Origin: Mycobacterium sp. Aquia_216
GTDB lineage: Bacteria; Actinomycetota; Actinomycetes; Mycobacteriales; Mycobacteriaceae
Reading direction: 5' to 3'
Length of the DNA: 64,000 nucleotides
Assembly: GCF_026723865.1 (NCBI RefSeq)
Contig: NZ_CP113529.1
Span: 2,108,001-2,172,000 of the forward strand
Each line of letters starts with the position of its first letter. Position 1 is the first letter of the stretch. A program made the position numbers and the translations under genes. The notes beneath the pieces were generated by a model, which was not told the DNA's origin, searched no databases, and saw nothing but the letters and a program-made list of their open reading frames with translations. This document shows, in pieces, positions 1-8,719 of the stretch.

Positions 1-1284
1 CTCGGCGTGGTGATTCCGGACATCACCTTCGAGTTGGCCAAGAAGAACGAGGACATGTACCTGTTCTCGCCGTACGACGTCGAGCGGGTCTACGGGGTGC
101 CGTTCGCCGACATCTCGGTCACCGAGAAGTACTACGAGATGGTCGACGACGCGCGCATCCGCAAGACGAAGATCAAGGCGCGCGAATTCTTCCAGACGCT
201 GGCCGAGCTGCAGTTCGAGTCGGGCTATCCGTACATCATGTACGAGGACACGGTGAATCGGGCCAACCCGATCGAGGGCAAGATCACCCACTCCAACCTG
301 TGCTCGGAGATCCTGCAGGTCTCCACGCCGTCGCTGTTCAACGAGGACCTGTCGTATGCCAAAGTGGGCAAGGACATTTCGTGCAACCTCGGTTCGCTGA
401 ACATCGCCAAGGCCATGGACTCGCCGGACTTCGCGCAGACCATTGAGGTGGCGATCCGTGCGCTGACCGCGGTGAGCGACCAGACGCACATCTGGTCGGT
501 GCCCTCGATTGAGCAGGGCAACAACGCCTCTCACGCCATCGGCCTGGGGCAGATGAACTTGCACGGCTACCTGGCCCGCGAGCGCATCCGCTACGGCTCC
601 GAAGAGGGCATCGACTTCACCAACATGTACTTCTACACCGTGCTCTATCACGCGCTGCGGGCATCGAATCGCATTGCGATCGAACGGGGTACGGCGTTCG
701 GCGGGTTCGAGCGCTCCAAGTACAAGTCGGGAGAGTTCTTCGACAAGTACACCGAGCAGGCGTGGGAACCGGAAACGGAAGTTGTTCGCAACCTCTTCTC
801 CAAGGCGGACATTCGCATCCCGACACAGGATGACTGGAAGCGGCTCAAGGAGTCGGTGCAGCAGCACGGCATCTACAACCAGAACCTGCAGGCCGTCCCG
901 CCGACGGGATCGATCTCCTACATCAACCACTCGACCAGCTCGATCCACCCGGTGGCGAGCAAGATCGAGATCCGCAAGGAAGGCAAGATCGGCCGCGTCT
1001 ATTACCCGGCGCCGTATCTGACCAACGACAACCTGGAGTACTACCAGGACGCGTACGAGATCGGCTACGAGAAGATCATCGACACCTACGCGGCGGCCAC
1101 CCAGCACGTGGACCAGGGTCTGAGTCTGACGCTGTTCTTCAAGGACACCGCTACTACCCGTGATGTCAACAAGGCGCAGATCTACGCCTGGCGCAAGGGA
1201 ATCAAGACGCTGTACTACATCCGACTACGCCAGATGGCTTTGGAAGGAACCGAGGTCGAGGGGTGTGTCAGCTGCATGCTGTAA
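1..1284 (+). CDS. nrdE: Ribonucleotide reductase class Ib large subunit, 3' part
   Basis: This is the C-terminal part of the large (R1E) subunit, which reduces ribonucleoside diphosphates to deoxy forms in the cytoplasm together with the NrdF radical subunit. The reading frame is open from base 1, so the start lies outside the window; about 427 of roughly 700 to 720 family residues are present. The active-site stretch NLCSE is encoded at 295-309 and supplies the conserved Asn, Cys and Glu. A PTGSIS loop lies near 900 and a TLYYIR tyrosine pair near 1210. The C-terminus reads CVSC followed by ML, the swinging thiol pair reduced by NrdH redoxin. Its partner nrdF lies 8.2 kb downstream on the same strand. 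The identification is very secure. Confidence 0.97.
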   Translation, partial: LGVVIPDITFELAKKNEDMYLFSPYDVERVYGVPFADISVTEKYYEMVDDARIRKTKIKAREFFQTLAELQFESGYPYIMYEDTVNRANPIEGKITHSNLCSEILQVSTPSLFNEDLSYAKVGKDISCNLGSLNIAKAMDSPDFAQTIEVAIRALTAVSDQTHIWSVPSIEQGNNASHAIGLGQMNLHGYLARERIRYGSEEGIDFTNMYFYTVLYHALRASNRIAIERGTAFGGFERSKYKSGEFFDKYTEQAWEPETEVVRNLFSKADIRIPTQDDWKRLKESVQQHGIYNQNLQAVPPTGSISYINHSTSSIHPVASKIEIRKEGKIGRVYYPAPYLTNDNLEYYQDAYEIGYEKIIDTYAAATQHVDQGLSLTLFFKDTATTRDVNKAQIYAWRKGIKTLYYIRLRQMALEGTEVEGCVSCML

Positions 1285-1338
1285 TGCCTGACGAGGAGTC
1301 TGCGCAGGTCAGCGCCTACAACGGGTAAGGTGCTTTAG

Positions 1339-2088
1339 GTGGTGAGAATGCCCCGACCGTCTAGACCCCACCCGAGCGTGAAGCCGGGGGCGAAGGTCGA
1401 CGCGCGCAGCGAACGCTGGCGTGAACACCGCAAGAAGGTTCGCGGCGAAATCGTCGAGGCGGCATTCCGCGCGATCGACCGCCTGGGGCCCGAGCTGAGC
1501 GTGCGGGAGATCGCCGAAGAGGCCGGCACCGCCAAGCCGAAGATCTATCGCCATTTCCACGACAAGTCCGACCTGTTCCAGGCGATCGGTGTGCAGCTGC
1601 GTGACATGCTGTGGGCGGCGATCTTCCCGTCGATCAACCTGGCCACCGACTCGGCCCGGGAGATCGTCCGGCGCAGTGTCGACGAGTACGTCACTCTCGT
1701 CGACAAGCATCCCAACGTGCTGCGCGTCTTCATTTCGGCGCGCTCCGGGGCGACCACCGAGTCGACGGTGCGCACCCTCAACGAGGGGCGTCAGATCACG
1801 TTGACCATGGCCGATATGTTCGACAACGAACTCAAGGACATGGAGCTCGACCACGCGGCGTTCGAACTGGCCGCGCATGCGGCCTTCGGATCGGCCGCCT
1901 CGTCCACCGAGTGGTGGTTGGGTCCCGAACCCGACAGCCCACGACGCATGCCGCGCGACCAGTTCGTCGCCCATCTGACCACGATCATGATGGGGGTCAT
2001 CGTCGGCACCGCTGAGGCGCTGGGTATCGCGGTGGACCCCGACCAGCCGGTCCACAGCGCCGTGCGAAGTAATTCGGCGGCCAGCTGA
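1339..2088 (+). CDS. TetR-family transcriptional regulator (Rv3050c-like)
   Basis: A 249-residue TetR-type repressor. The helix-turn-helix domain spans about residues 35-82 (SVREIAEEAGTAKPKIYRHF), and the rest is a helical ligand-binding domain of unknown specificity. It starts 54 bases after nrdE; GTG codons at 1339 and 1342 and the ATG at 1348 are all possible starts, with no strong ribosome site to decide. The order nrdE, tetR, monooxygenase matches the Rv3051c-Rv3050c-Rv3049c order that I recall for M. tuberculosis. It probably controls the monooxygenase that follows; this is inferred from adjacency and from the palindrome at 2199-2216. Confidence 0.9.
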   Translation: MVRMPRPSRPHPSVKPGAKVDARSERWREHRKKVRGEIVEAAFRAIDRLGPELSVREIAEEAGTAKPKIYRHFHDKSDLFQAIGVQLRDMLWAAIFPSINLATDSAREIVRRSVDEYVTLVDKHPNVLRVFISARSGATTESTVRTLNEGRQITLTMADMFDNELKDMELDHAAFELAAHAAFGSAASSTEWWLGPEPDSPRRMPRDQFVAHLTTIMMGVIVGTAEALGIAVDPDQPVHSAVRSNSAAS

Positions 2089-2198
2089 GCAGCGGCGACG
2101 GCGTTGACATCGCCTCGGCCATCGGCAACACTCGTCGTATCCGATACCGTGGGTACTGGGTATTCGCGTTGACTTGGTGGAGTACGCATGAGGTGCGC

Positions 2199-2216
2199 CA
2201 GCTAACGCGTGAGCTG
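2199..2216. promoter_or_regulatory. Imperfect palindrome before the monooxygenase gene
   Basis: CAGCT and AGCTG arms flank an ACGCGT core, with one mismatched pair. It lies 28 bases upstream of the monooxygenase start, between two genes of the same strand. It is a candidate operator for the TetR protein encoded just upstream. A second short palindrome (GTATC, C, GATAC) lies at 2137-2147 and could be an alternative or additional site. Confidence 0.35.
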
Positions 2217-2243
2217 ACAGGCCAATAGAAGGACCGATCCACT

Positions 2244-3809
2244 GTGACCGATGCATTGACACAAGCCGAACCGACATCGTCGGCACATGAACCGGTGCAC
2301 ACCCGGGCGCTGATCATCGGGACCGGGTTCTCCGGCCTGGGGATGGCGATCAAGCTGCAGCAGCAGGGGGTGGACTTCGTCATCCTGGAGAAAGCGGACG
2401 ACGTCGGCGGCACCTGGCGCGACAACAGCTATCCCGGCTGTGCCTGCGACATCCCGTCGCACCTGTACTCGTTCTCCTTCGAGCCCAAGCCGGACTGGAA
2501 GAACCCGTTCTCCTATCAGCCCGAGATCTGGGACTACCTCAAGGGAGTGACCGAGAAGTACGACCTGCGCCGCCACGTCGAGTTCAATTCACTGGTCGAC
2601 CGCGCCCACTGGGACGACGACGAGCACCGCTGGCATGTATTCACCACCGACGGACGCGAATACGTCGCCCAGTTCCTGATCTCGGGTGCCGGCGCGCTGC
2701 ACATCCCTTCCATCCCGGAAATCGAGGGCCGTGACGAATTCCGCGGTCCGGCTTTCCATTCCGCCCAGTGGGACCACAGCGTCGAGCTGACCGGCAAGCG
2801 GGTGGCGATGATCGGCACCGGCGCCAGCGCGATCCAGATCGTGCCGGAGATCGTCGGGCAGGTCGGCGAACTGCAGCTCTACCAACGCACTCCGCCGTGG
2901 GTGGTCCCGCGCTCCAACCCCGATCTTCCGCCGGCGCTGCGCCGGGCGATGCAGAACGTTCCCGGGCTGCGGGCGCTGGTGCGGCTGGCCATCTACTGGG
3001 GGCAAGAGGCGCTGGCCATCGGCATGACCAAACGGCCGAACCTGCTGAAATTCATTGAGGCGTACTGCAAATACAACATTCGCCGCTCAGTGAAGGATCG
3101 CGAACTACGCCGCAAGCTGATCCCGAATTACCGCATCGGGTGCAAGCGAATCCTGAACTCGTCGACATATTACGGCGCGGTCGCCGACCCGAAGACCGAA
3201 CTGGTCACCGCCGGCATCTCCCGGATCACGCCTGACGGCATCGTGACGGCCGACGGCACCGGCGGTGAAACCCTGAGGAAAGCGGACGTCATCGTCTACG
3301 GCACCGGCTTCCACGTCACCGACTCCTACACCTACGTCCAGATCAAGGGACGCCACGGTGAGGATCTCGTCGACCGCTGGAACCGGGAGGGCATCGGCGC
3401 GCATCGCGGTATCACCGTCGCCGAGATGCCGAACCTGTTCTTCCTGCTCGGCCCCAACACCGGACTGGGGCACAATTCCGTGGTGTTCATGATCGAGTCC
3501 CAGATTCGCTACGTCGCCGACGCGATAAAGAAGTGCGACAAATTCGGCGCCCAGGCGCTGGCACCGACGCGCGCCGCGCAGGACAAGTTCAACGATGAGC
3601 TGCAGGAGATGCTGAAGGACTCGGTGTGGAACAGCGGCGGTTGCAGCAGCTGGTACCTCGACGAGCACGGCAAGAACACCGTGCTGTGGGGCGGCTACAC
3701 CTGGCAGTACTGGCGGGCGACCCGCTCGGTCAAGCCCGACGAGTATGAGTTCCTCGGGGTACGCACCGGCTCACGTGCCAACCGCACGGCGGTGGCCGCG
3801 CAGGGCTGA
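2244..3809 (+). CDS. Flavin-containing Baeyer-Villiger-type monooxygenase (Rv3049c-like)
   Basis: A 521-residue cytoplasmic flavoprotein that should insert oxygen into ketones or aldehydes using FAD and NADPH. The first dinucleotide fold has GTGFSG at residues 26-31, followed by GGTWRDNSYPG at 55-65. The type I Baeyer-Villiger fingerprint FxGxxxHxxxWD is complete (F166, G168, H172, W176, D177), and a second fold has GTGASA at 191-196. The GTG start at 2244 has a GAAGGA ribosome site at 2228-2233. The natural substrate is unknown. In M. tuberculosis the corresponding gene directly precedes nrdF2; here four accessory modules intervene. Confidence 0.93.
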   Translation: MTDALTQAEPTSSAHEPVHTRALIIGTGFSGLGMAIKLQQQGVDFVILEKADDVGGTWRDNSYPGCACDIPSHLYSFSFEPKPDWKNPFSYQPEIWDYLKGVTEKYDLRRHVEFNSLVDRAHWDDDEHRWHVFTTDGREYVAQFLISGAGALHIPSIPEIEGRDEFRGPAFHSAQWDHSVELTGKRVAMIGTGASAIQIVPEIVGQVGELQLYQRTPPWVVPRSNPDLPPALRRAMQNVPGLRALVRLAIYWGQEALAIGMTKRPNLLKFIEAYCKYNIRRSVKDRELRRKLIPNYRIGCKRILNSSTYYGAVADPKTELVTAGISRITPDGIVTADGTGGETLRKADVIVYGTGFHVTDSYTYVQIKGRHGEDLVDRWNREGIGAHRGITVAEMPNLFFLLGPNTGLGHNSVVFMIESQIRYVADAIKKCDKFGAQALAPTRAAQDKFNDELQEMLKDSVWNSGGCSSWYLDEHGKNTVLWGGYTWQYWRATRSVKPDEYEFLGVRTGSRANRTAVAAQG

Positions 3810-3877
3810 GCCCCGCCGGGTAGGCATAACCCCAGGCTATTCACCAATTCGCGTTCGTCTGGGACACTGGGAGGGAA

Positions 3878-4336
3878 ATGAGCGCCTATCAGACCGTCGT
3901 GGTGGGAACCGATGGCTCGGAGTCGTCGCTGCGTGCGGTGGACCGCGCGGGCGCGATCGCTGCTGATTACGGCGCGAAATTGATCGTCGCGACCGCCCAT
4001 CCCCCCGTCCCCGTGGAAAAGGGCCGCTACGCCATCCCGCCGGGGAGCACCCACGGCGAGGACTACCGGTTGGTGGGTGAAGCCCCCTTCTACGCGATCC
4101 TGCGGGACGCCGCGGTCCGCGCGCGCAAAGCCGGGGCCAAGAACGTGGAGGAGAAGTCGGTCGTCGGTGCCCCCATCACCGCGCTGGTGCACCTAGCCGA
4201 GGAGGTCAGTGCCGACCTACTGGTCATCGGCAATGTCGGGCTCGCCAGCGTCGCCGGGCGCCTGCTGGGATCAGTCCCATCCGAAGTGTCCCGAAGGGCC
4301 AAGACCGACGTCCTGATCGTCCACACCGCCGACTGA
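3878..4336 (+). CDS. Universal stress protein, Rv1636 (TB15.3) paralogue
   Basis: A single-domain UspA protein of 152 residues. The nucleotide signature G-x2-G-x9-G-S is complete at residues 118-132, so ATP or another adenine nucleotide should bind. The N-terminus (MSAYQTVVVGTDGS) and the end (AKTDVLIVHT) closely follow Rv1636 as I remember it, a protein reported to bind cAMP. A strong ribosome site (GGGAGGG) precedes the ATG. The gene stands alone, convergent with the SDR gene that ends 17 bases later. It is probably a cytoplasmic stress or cAMP-buffering protein; the cAMP role is inferred from the paralogue. Confidence 0.93.
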   Translation: MSAYQTVVVGTDGSESSLRAVDRAGAIAADYGAKLIVATAHPPVPVEKGRYAIPPGSTHGEDYRLVGEAPFYAILRDAAVRARKAGAKNVEEKSVVGAPITALVHLAEEVSADLLVIGNVGLASVAGRLLGSVPSEVSRRAKTDVLIVHTAD

Positions 4337-4353
4337 AGCATCGGGCTGATCGC

Positions 4354-5283
4354 CTAGGCGTCGGCCGAAGTCGTTGCAGCGCTTGGCTTCTCGCTGGGCT
4401 GCGCGCTTTTGGCGAAGGACCGAAGGTTCTGGCGCACGATGCGGTCCAGGACCCGGTCGGAGACCACGCGGCTGACTCGCACCAGGATCGCGGCGTCGCG
4501 TCCGATCGTGTAGCGAGTTCGGGGACGAGACGCGGTCGCGGCCTTGGCGATCACTTTTGCCGCGTGTTCGCTCGAAACGCCGATGTCGCTGAACGATCGC
4601 GCTTGTGCCGTGACGGCCTCGGCGAGATCGCCGTAACGGGCGCGTTGGGCCGCGGTCAGGTCCGCCATCAGGCCCTCCGCCGTGGCGATTCCACGCTCAG
4701 CCATCTCGGTCTTGACCGCGCCGGGCTCGACGACAACCACCTTGATGCCGAGCTCCGCGACCTCACGGCGCAACGCGTCACTGACGGCCTCGAGGGCGAA
4801 CTTCGAGCCGGCGTAGGCGCCATAGGTCGGCAAGACCACCTTCCCGCCGACGGAACTGATGTTCACCACGGTGCCCGAGCTGATCAGCAGGGACGGCAGC
4901 AGCGCCTGCGTCATCGCGATGTGACCGAACAGGTTGACCTCGAACTGCTGGCGCCATTGGGTAAGTGGCAGCGTTTCGACCGGCGCATTGATCGCGATCC
5001 CGGCATTGTTGACCAGCGCGCGCAGGGGACGGTGCAGGGGATCGCGGGCAACACGGTCGGCGATCGCGGCCACGTCCGATTCCACGGTGATGTCGAGGAT
5101 GTGCGGCTCTAGCCCCTCGAGGCCGTCGGCCACTAGCGCCTCGGCGTCCACCTCGCGGCGTACCCCGGCGAGCACGTGAAACCCCTTGCGGGCCAGTTCT
5201 TTAGCTGCGGCCGCGCCCATGCCGGTCGAAGCACCGCTCACGACGATCAGCTCCTGACGGTCGGGGCGATTCGTGGAATTCAT
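4354..5283 (-). CDS. Short-chain dehydrogenase/reductase
   Basis: A 309-residue classical SDR oxidoreductase. The cofactor loop GASTGMG is at residues 17-23, NNAG at 92-95, and the catalytic Ser (143 or 144), Tyr157 and Lys161 are present (YAGSK). The C-terminal 60 residues extend beyond the usual 250-residue core. The gene is divergent from a TetR gene, with two copies of a TTGAGTTGAC-type palindrome in between, so it is very likely the regulator's main target. The ATG at 5283 has a GGAGAC ribosome site. The substrate cannot be told from sequence. Confidence 0.9.
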   Translation of the reverse strand: MNSTNRPDRQELIVVSGASTGMGAAAAKELARKGFHVLAGVRREVDAEALVADGLEGLEPHILDITVESDVAAIADRVARDPLHRPLRALVNNAGIAINAPVETLPLTQWRQQFEVNLFGHIAMTQALLPSLLISSGTVVNISSVGGKVVLPTYGAYAGSKFALEAVSDALRREVAELGIKVVVVEPGAVKTEMAERGIATAEGLMADLTAAQRARYGDLAEAVTAQARSFSDIGVSSEHAAKVIAKAATASRPRTRYTIGRDAAILVRVSRVVSDRVLDRIVRQNLRSFAKSAQPSEKPSAATTSADA

Positions 5284-5309
5284 GGCGGGTCTCCGTCCGA
5301 TGGCGGTGC

Positions 5310-5332
5310 TTGAGTTGACGCTGTCATCTCAA
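5310..5332. promoter_or_regulatory. Operator copy 1 (imperfect) between SDR and TetR genes
   Basis: A 23-base site with arms TTGAGTTGACG and TGTCATCTCAA around one central base. It differs from the perfect copy at 5341-5363 by two arm positions and lies 31 bases away, about three helical turns, so two dimers could bind on the same face. It sits just upstream of the SDR gene and would block its promoter. Confidence 0.75.
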
Positions 5333-5340
5333 AATAACAG

Positions 5341-5363
5341 TTGAGTTGACAATGTCAACTCAA
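5341..5363. promoter_or_regulatory. Operator copy 2 (perfect palindrome) overlapping the TetR promoter
   Basis: Two perfect 11-base arms (TTGAGTTGACA and TGTCAACTCAA) flank one central A at 5352. A consensus -35 hexamer TTGACA lies inside the left arm (5346-5351), and a TATGCT -10 hexamer follows at 5373-5378 with a long 21-base spacer. Binding here should repress the TetR gene itself. The site also argues against translation starting at the upstream in-frame codons, which lie inside it. Confidence 0.8.
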
Positions 5364-5384
5364 GCGCCGGCTTATGCTCGGCGG

Positions 5385-5957
5385 GTGACGACACGAGCCG
5401 AGAGCGCCGCGGCTACCCGCAGCGCGCTGATCGAGGCGGCCGGGGTGTTGCTCGACCTCGGTGGAGTCGGGGCGGTGACGCTGCGCGAGGTGGGCGCTCG
5501 CAGTGGCGTGTCGCGCTCGGCAGCGTATCGCCACTTCGCCGACAAGGAGTCCCTGCTCGCGGTGCTGGCCACGAACGCGTTGAGCGAATTGGGCGACGCA
5601 CTAGAGGTTTTGGCCAACGGCGCAGACTCGCCCGAGGAGTCGTTACGCTCCGGTCTGCTTTCGCTGATCGACATCGGCCGCACCCGCCCGCACCTGTACC
5701 GGCTGATGTTCACCCCACCGGCGGGGGACCCGACCGAAGCGATCCGGGTCGCCGAACGCGCCCAGGACCTGTTTCTCGAGATCGTGGGTCGCATCACCGG
5801 TCCGCAGCACGCGCGACGCTACGGAGCGCTTATTTTGACCAGCGCCCACGGCATCACCGGTTTGGACCTGAGCGGACACATGGACCTGGACAAGTGGCAC
5901 ACCAATGCCGAGGAACTGGTCGACACCCTCATCTCGGTGCTGCCGAAAGCGAAGTAG
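5385..5957 (+). CDS. TetR-family regulator of the divergent SDR gene
   Basis: A 190-residue TetR repressor with an N-terminal helix-turn-helix (TLREVGARSGVSRSAAYRHF) and a C-terminal domain of the WHG type seen in small TetR proteins. The frame is open back to 5346, but those codons lie inside the operator. The -10 hexamer TATGCT (5373-5378) ends exactly seven bases before the GTG at 5385, which fits a leaderless transcript starting on the initiation codon, so 5385 is preferred. It is divergent from the SDR gene and probably self-regulated. Confidence 0.88.
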   Translation: MTTRAESAAATRSALIEAAGVLLDLGGVGAVTLREVGARSGVSRSAAYRHFADKESLLAVLATNALSELGDALEVLANGADSPEESLRSGLLSLIDIGRTRPHLYRLMFTPPAGDPTEAIRVAERAQDLFLEIVGRITGPQHARRYGALILTSAHGITGLDLSGHMDLDKWHTNAEELVDTLISVLPKAK

Positions 5958-5974
5958 CTCCGGGCGGAGCTCGT

Positions 5975-6514
5975 TCAGCGGCGCAGCAGGCTCACGAACG
6001 CGTTCGCGGCCGCATCCACACCGGCATCGTCGTTGGTCGCCGCCAGGTCCAGCAGCAGCCCCCGGGTGACGGCCAGTCCGAGTCGCACCATCGCAGGGTC
6101 TGCCGCCCCTTCCGCGGTGGCATCCACCGCGCTCAGCCAATCGTTGACCGCATCGGGAACCATTCGGGCGAAAGGCTTTTCGCCTTGGGCGGCGCGGGCG
6201 TAGCACTCGAAGAAGAGTCGTTCCAGTCGACGCAGCTCAGGTCGGTGCAGATCGGCCCACATCGCGGCGAAGCCTTCGGCCGGATCCGTGGGCAATTCGG
6301 AAAGCAGGCCCATCTGACGGTGCTCGACCTCCTCGACGACCGCCAGCAGCAGATCATCGCGAGACCCGAAGTGGTGCAGCAACATTCGATGGCTGGTACC
6401 GACGGCGGCGGCCACCTCGCGCAGTGAGCGGTCGCCGATGCCGCCGTCGGCGAACTCGTCGATCAGCGCGTCGAGGAGCTGCCGGCGCCGCGCAAGGTCA
6501 GGCGTGCGAACCAT
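5975..6514 (-). CDS. TetR-family regulator, coupled to the SRPBCC gene
   Basis: A 179-residue TetR protein with helix-turn-helix SLREVAAAVGTSHRMLLHHF near residues 30-49. Its ATG at 6514 lies inside the 3' end of the SRPBCC gene (17-base overlap), so the two are translated from one mRNA. The likely operator is the palindrome at 6943-6960 covering the start of the first gene in the pair, which would make the unit self-regulated. The 3' end faces the preceding TetR gene with a 17-base gap. The ligand is unknown. Confidence 0.88.
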   Translation of the reverse strand: MVRTPDLARRRQLLDALIDEFADGGIGDRSLREVAAAVGTSHRMLLHHFGSRDDLLLAVVEEVEHRQMGLLSELPTDPAEGFAAMWADLHRPELRRLERLFFECYARAAQGEKPFARMVPDAVNDWLSAVDATAEGAADPAMVRLGLAVTRGLLLDLAATNDDAGVDAAANAFVSLLRR

Positions 6515-6944
6515 TGGCGCGGCTGAGCTGTTCCGATCGGGCCTTGAGTCCTTGGGCTTCCAGCTCGAGAAAGCGCCTGGTCTTCTTGGCCATCAGTCGC
6601 CCGACAAGCGCGCCGAGTGGACCGCTCTGGTCGAGTTGCTGGTGTACCAGGGTGCGGCCGCCGGGCGCAGCGACCACATCGTGGCGGGCGGTCACCAGCG
6701 AGCCGGGCGAGTGTTGCACCCACGTCCAGGATGAGCCCGCGTCGAGCTCGGTGACCCGCCAGACCAGTTTCGCCATGCCGGGCTGCTTGATCGCGAACCG
6801 TTTGCCGACGGCGAGCGCGGGCCCATCCAGTCCGGTCAGTGAGGTCACCGAAGCGGTCCAGTCGGGCCAGTGCTCGACATCGGTGAAGACATCCCATACC
6901 AGCTGCGGCGCCGCGTTGATCTCGATGCTGTCTTCATTAAACAT
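6498..6944 (-). CDS. SRPBCC-fold polyketide cyclase/lipid-binding-like protein
   Basis: A 148-residue START/SRPBCC protein. The typical opening (SIEINAAPQLVWDVFTDVEH then WPDW) and the final helix (LMAKKTRRFLELEAQGLK) are visible. These proteins make a deep hydrophobic pocket and may bind or cyclise small hydrophobic molecules; no catalytic claim can be made. It is the first gene of a two-gene unit with the TetR gene it overlaps. Its ATG lies within a perfect 18-base palindrome, and the likely TACCAT -10 element (6957 to 6952, minus strand) puts transcription start at or next to the ATG, so the mRNA is probably leaderless. Confidence 0.85.
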   Translation of the reverse strand: MFNEDSIEINAAPQLVWDVFTDVEHWPDWTASVTSLTGLDGPALAVGKRFAIKQPGMAKLVWRVTELDAGSSWTWVQHSPGSLVTARHDVVAAPGGRTLVHQQLDQSGPLGALVGRLMAKKTRRFLELEAQGLKARSEQLSRANGSHA

Positions 6945-6960
6945 GTACCAAATGGTACAT
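6943..6960. promoter_or_regulatory. Perfect operator palindrome over the SRPBCC start codon
   Basis: Arms ATGTACCA and TGGTACAT are separated by AA, making a perfect 18-base inverted repeat that covers both the start codon region (6942-6944) and the putative -10 element. It is the natural binding site for the TetR protein encoded by the second gene of this unit. Confidence 0.75.
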
Positions 6961-7061
6961 GGCGCGGGTGTGCGTGGAAAAGGGTCGAGGCCGCCGACAT
7001 CGACGGCAGCGTGGCGACACGCCGATCGTCGTCGCGCCAGTGTCGATCTCGGCGCGAAGCC

Positions 7062-8642
7062 CTACGCCCGCGCGACGCGTGCGTTGAGGTGCTTGAGCGC
7101 GGCCTCGGCGCCGTTCCACCCGGGGATGCCGGTCACTCCCGGACCCGGATGGGTGCACTGTCCGCAGAGGTAGAGCCCGTCGACCGGGGTGGCGAACTTG
7201 TCGGCTCCCTCGACCACGCGGCCGGTCCACAGTTGGTTGGGCTGCAGCAGGCCGTGCGAGTAGTCGCCGGCGTGTGCGCTGAAAGTGCTGCCGAAGTAGC
7301 GGTTGGAGAACACCACACGATTAGTGACGGACTCGGCGAACCCGGGCGCGTACGTGTCGAAGATATTCACACAGGTGTCGGCGTATTGCTCTTTCCAGCT
7401 CCGGTTTTCGTCGGCGTCCAGACCGGTGGGGAAGTAGGGCGTGAAAATCGTTGCGCTGTGCTTGCCTTCGGGCGCCAGCGAAGAGTCGACCATGCTGGGG
7501 ATGTACAGGTAGGTGGGTGGCGCATCGGGCAGCTGCCCCTTGCGGTACTGCTCCCACGCATCGCTGATGTATTCCGGCGATGGCGCGTAGGCGACCGTCG
7601 GACACCATTGCCCGTTGTCCTGCATGTAGGGCTGCAGACGATCGATCCATTGGGGCGCTTGGTCGATGGTGAGATGGGCCTGGATGTAGCCGAGGTTGAA
7701 ATTGATCTCTTTGATCTTGCGGATGTAGTCGGGCGGAAAGTTCTGTGCGCCGGCCAGATTGACGAACGTGGTGTACGGGTCGAGCGACGACAGCACGGCG
7801 TCCGCGGAAATCGTTGTGCCATCGCGTAACTGAACGCCGGTGGCGCGACCGCTCTCAACCAGGATTTCCTTGACGTGCTGCTTGAGCTGCACCTCTGCGC
7901 CCAGCGACTCGGCGCGCCGGCACAGCGCCGTACTCAGTGCGCCGATGCCGCCGCGCGGCATGATGTATTCGACGTTGCCGCCGCCGATCAGGTAGTGGTA
8001 CAGCGTCGACGCATTCGAGCCCGGGGTCCACGGTCCGCCGTCGAACGCGTCGATGGACATCGCGGCCAGCGAGCCCTGGATGCAACGGCCTTGGTCGGGC
8101 GCCAAGAAGCGGCGGACAGTGTCCATCGTGCTGCCGTACCACATCTGGGCGAAGTCGTGGCGATCAGCGGCCGTGGGCTGGGCGGCGATCACCTCGATGA
8201 TGTCCAGCGGCGGCCCGAACGCCGAGTCGACGAAATACGGTGCGAAGCGCCCGATGTGGGCGAACAATCCGCCGAGGCCCGTGGCGACCTCGGCGCCGTG
8301 ATCCTCGAGGAGATGACGTCCCATCCGTTCCAGGTCGTTGTACATCACGAACGGGGTGTCCTCGGCGTCGCCGAACGTGCACGTCGACGTCCACTGACCC
8401 ATCAGCTCGAAGCCCCAATTGGTCAGCTCCAGCCGTTCGGTCATCTCCTGGCGCCAGATCAGCACCGCCCAGGCGCCGACGCTGTGCTTGTAGCCGTCGA
8501 AGAGTTCGCGGGTCGCGGCCATCCCGCCGAGGAAATGCGCGCGTTCCAGGACGAGCACCTTCGCGCCGCCCTTGGCCAGCACATTCGCCGCCACCAAACC
8601 GTTGTGACCTGCTCCGATGATGATCGCGTCGTAGTCGGCCAT
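7062..8642 (-). CDS. Phytoene dehydrogenase-like FAD oxidoreductase
   Basis: A 526-residue flavoprotein of the CrtI/RetSat-like amine-oxidoreductase group. The N-terminus carries the GxGxxG FAD motif (G10, G12, G15) followed by an ERAHFLGG loop. The C-terminal FAD-contact region GLYLCGQCTHPGPGVTGIPG is intact, so the enzyme looks full length. The ATG at 8642 has an excellent GGAGGAG ribosome site (8647-8653); an upstream open stretch to 8768 lacks one and overlaps the operator. It is divergent from a TetR gene with a palindrome between them. Relatives act on polyenes or retinoid-like substrates, but the substrate here is not known and no other carotenoid gene is adjacent. Confidence 0.87.
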   Translation of the reverse strand: MADYDAIIIGAGHNGLVAANVLAKGGAKVLVLERAHFLGGMAATRELFDGYKHSVGAWAVLIWRQEMTERLELTNWGFELMGQWTSTCTFGDAEDTPFVMYNDLERMGRHLLEDHGAEVATGLGGLFAHIGRFAPYFVDSAFGPPLDIIEVIAAQPTAADRHDFAQMWYGSTMDTVRRFLAPDQGRCIQGSLAAMSIDAFDGGPWTPGSNASTLYHYLIGGGNVEYIMPRGGIGALSTALCRRAESLGAEVQLKQHVKEILVESGRATGVQLRDGTTISADAVLSSLDPYTTFVNLAGAQNFPPDYIRKIKEINFNLGYIQAHLTIDQAPQWIDRLQPYMQDNGQWCPTVAYAPSPEYISDAWEQYRKGQLPDAPPTYLYIPSMVDSSLAPEGKHSATIFTPYFPTGLDADENRSWKEQYADTCVNIFDTYAPGFAESVTNRVVFSNRYFGSTFSAHAGDYSHGLLQPNQLWTGRVVEGADKFATPVDGLYLCGQCTHPGPGVTGIPGWNGAEAALKHLNARVARA

Positions 8643-8677
8643 GCTGTCTCCTCCGGTGCTGAGCGCTCGACACAGGC

Positions 8678-8699
8678 ACAATGTCACATCTGACATTGT
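8678..8699. promoter_or_regulatory. Operator between the CrtI-like and TetR genes
   Basis: Arms ACAATGTCA and TGACATTGT are perfect inverted repeats separated by CATC. A further half-site TGACATT recurs at 8711-8717, just before the TetR ATG at 8720. The arrangement fits a TetR dimer acting on both divergent promoters. Confidence 0.75.
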
Positions 8700-8719
8700 T
8701 GCGTCAATGGTGACATTTA

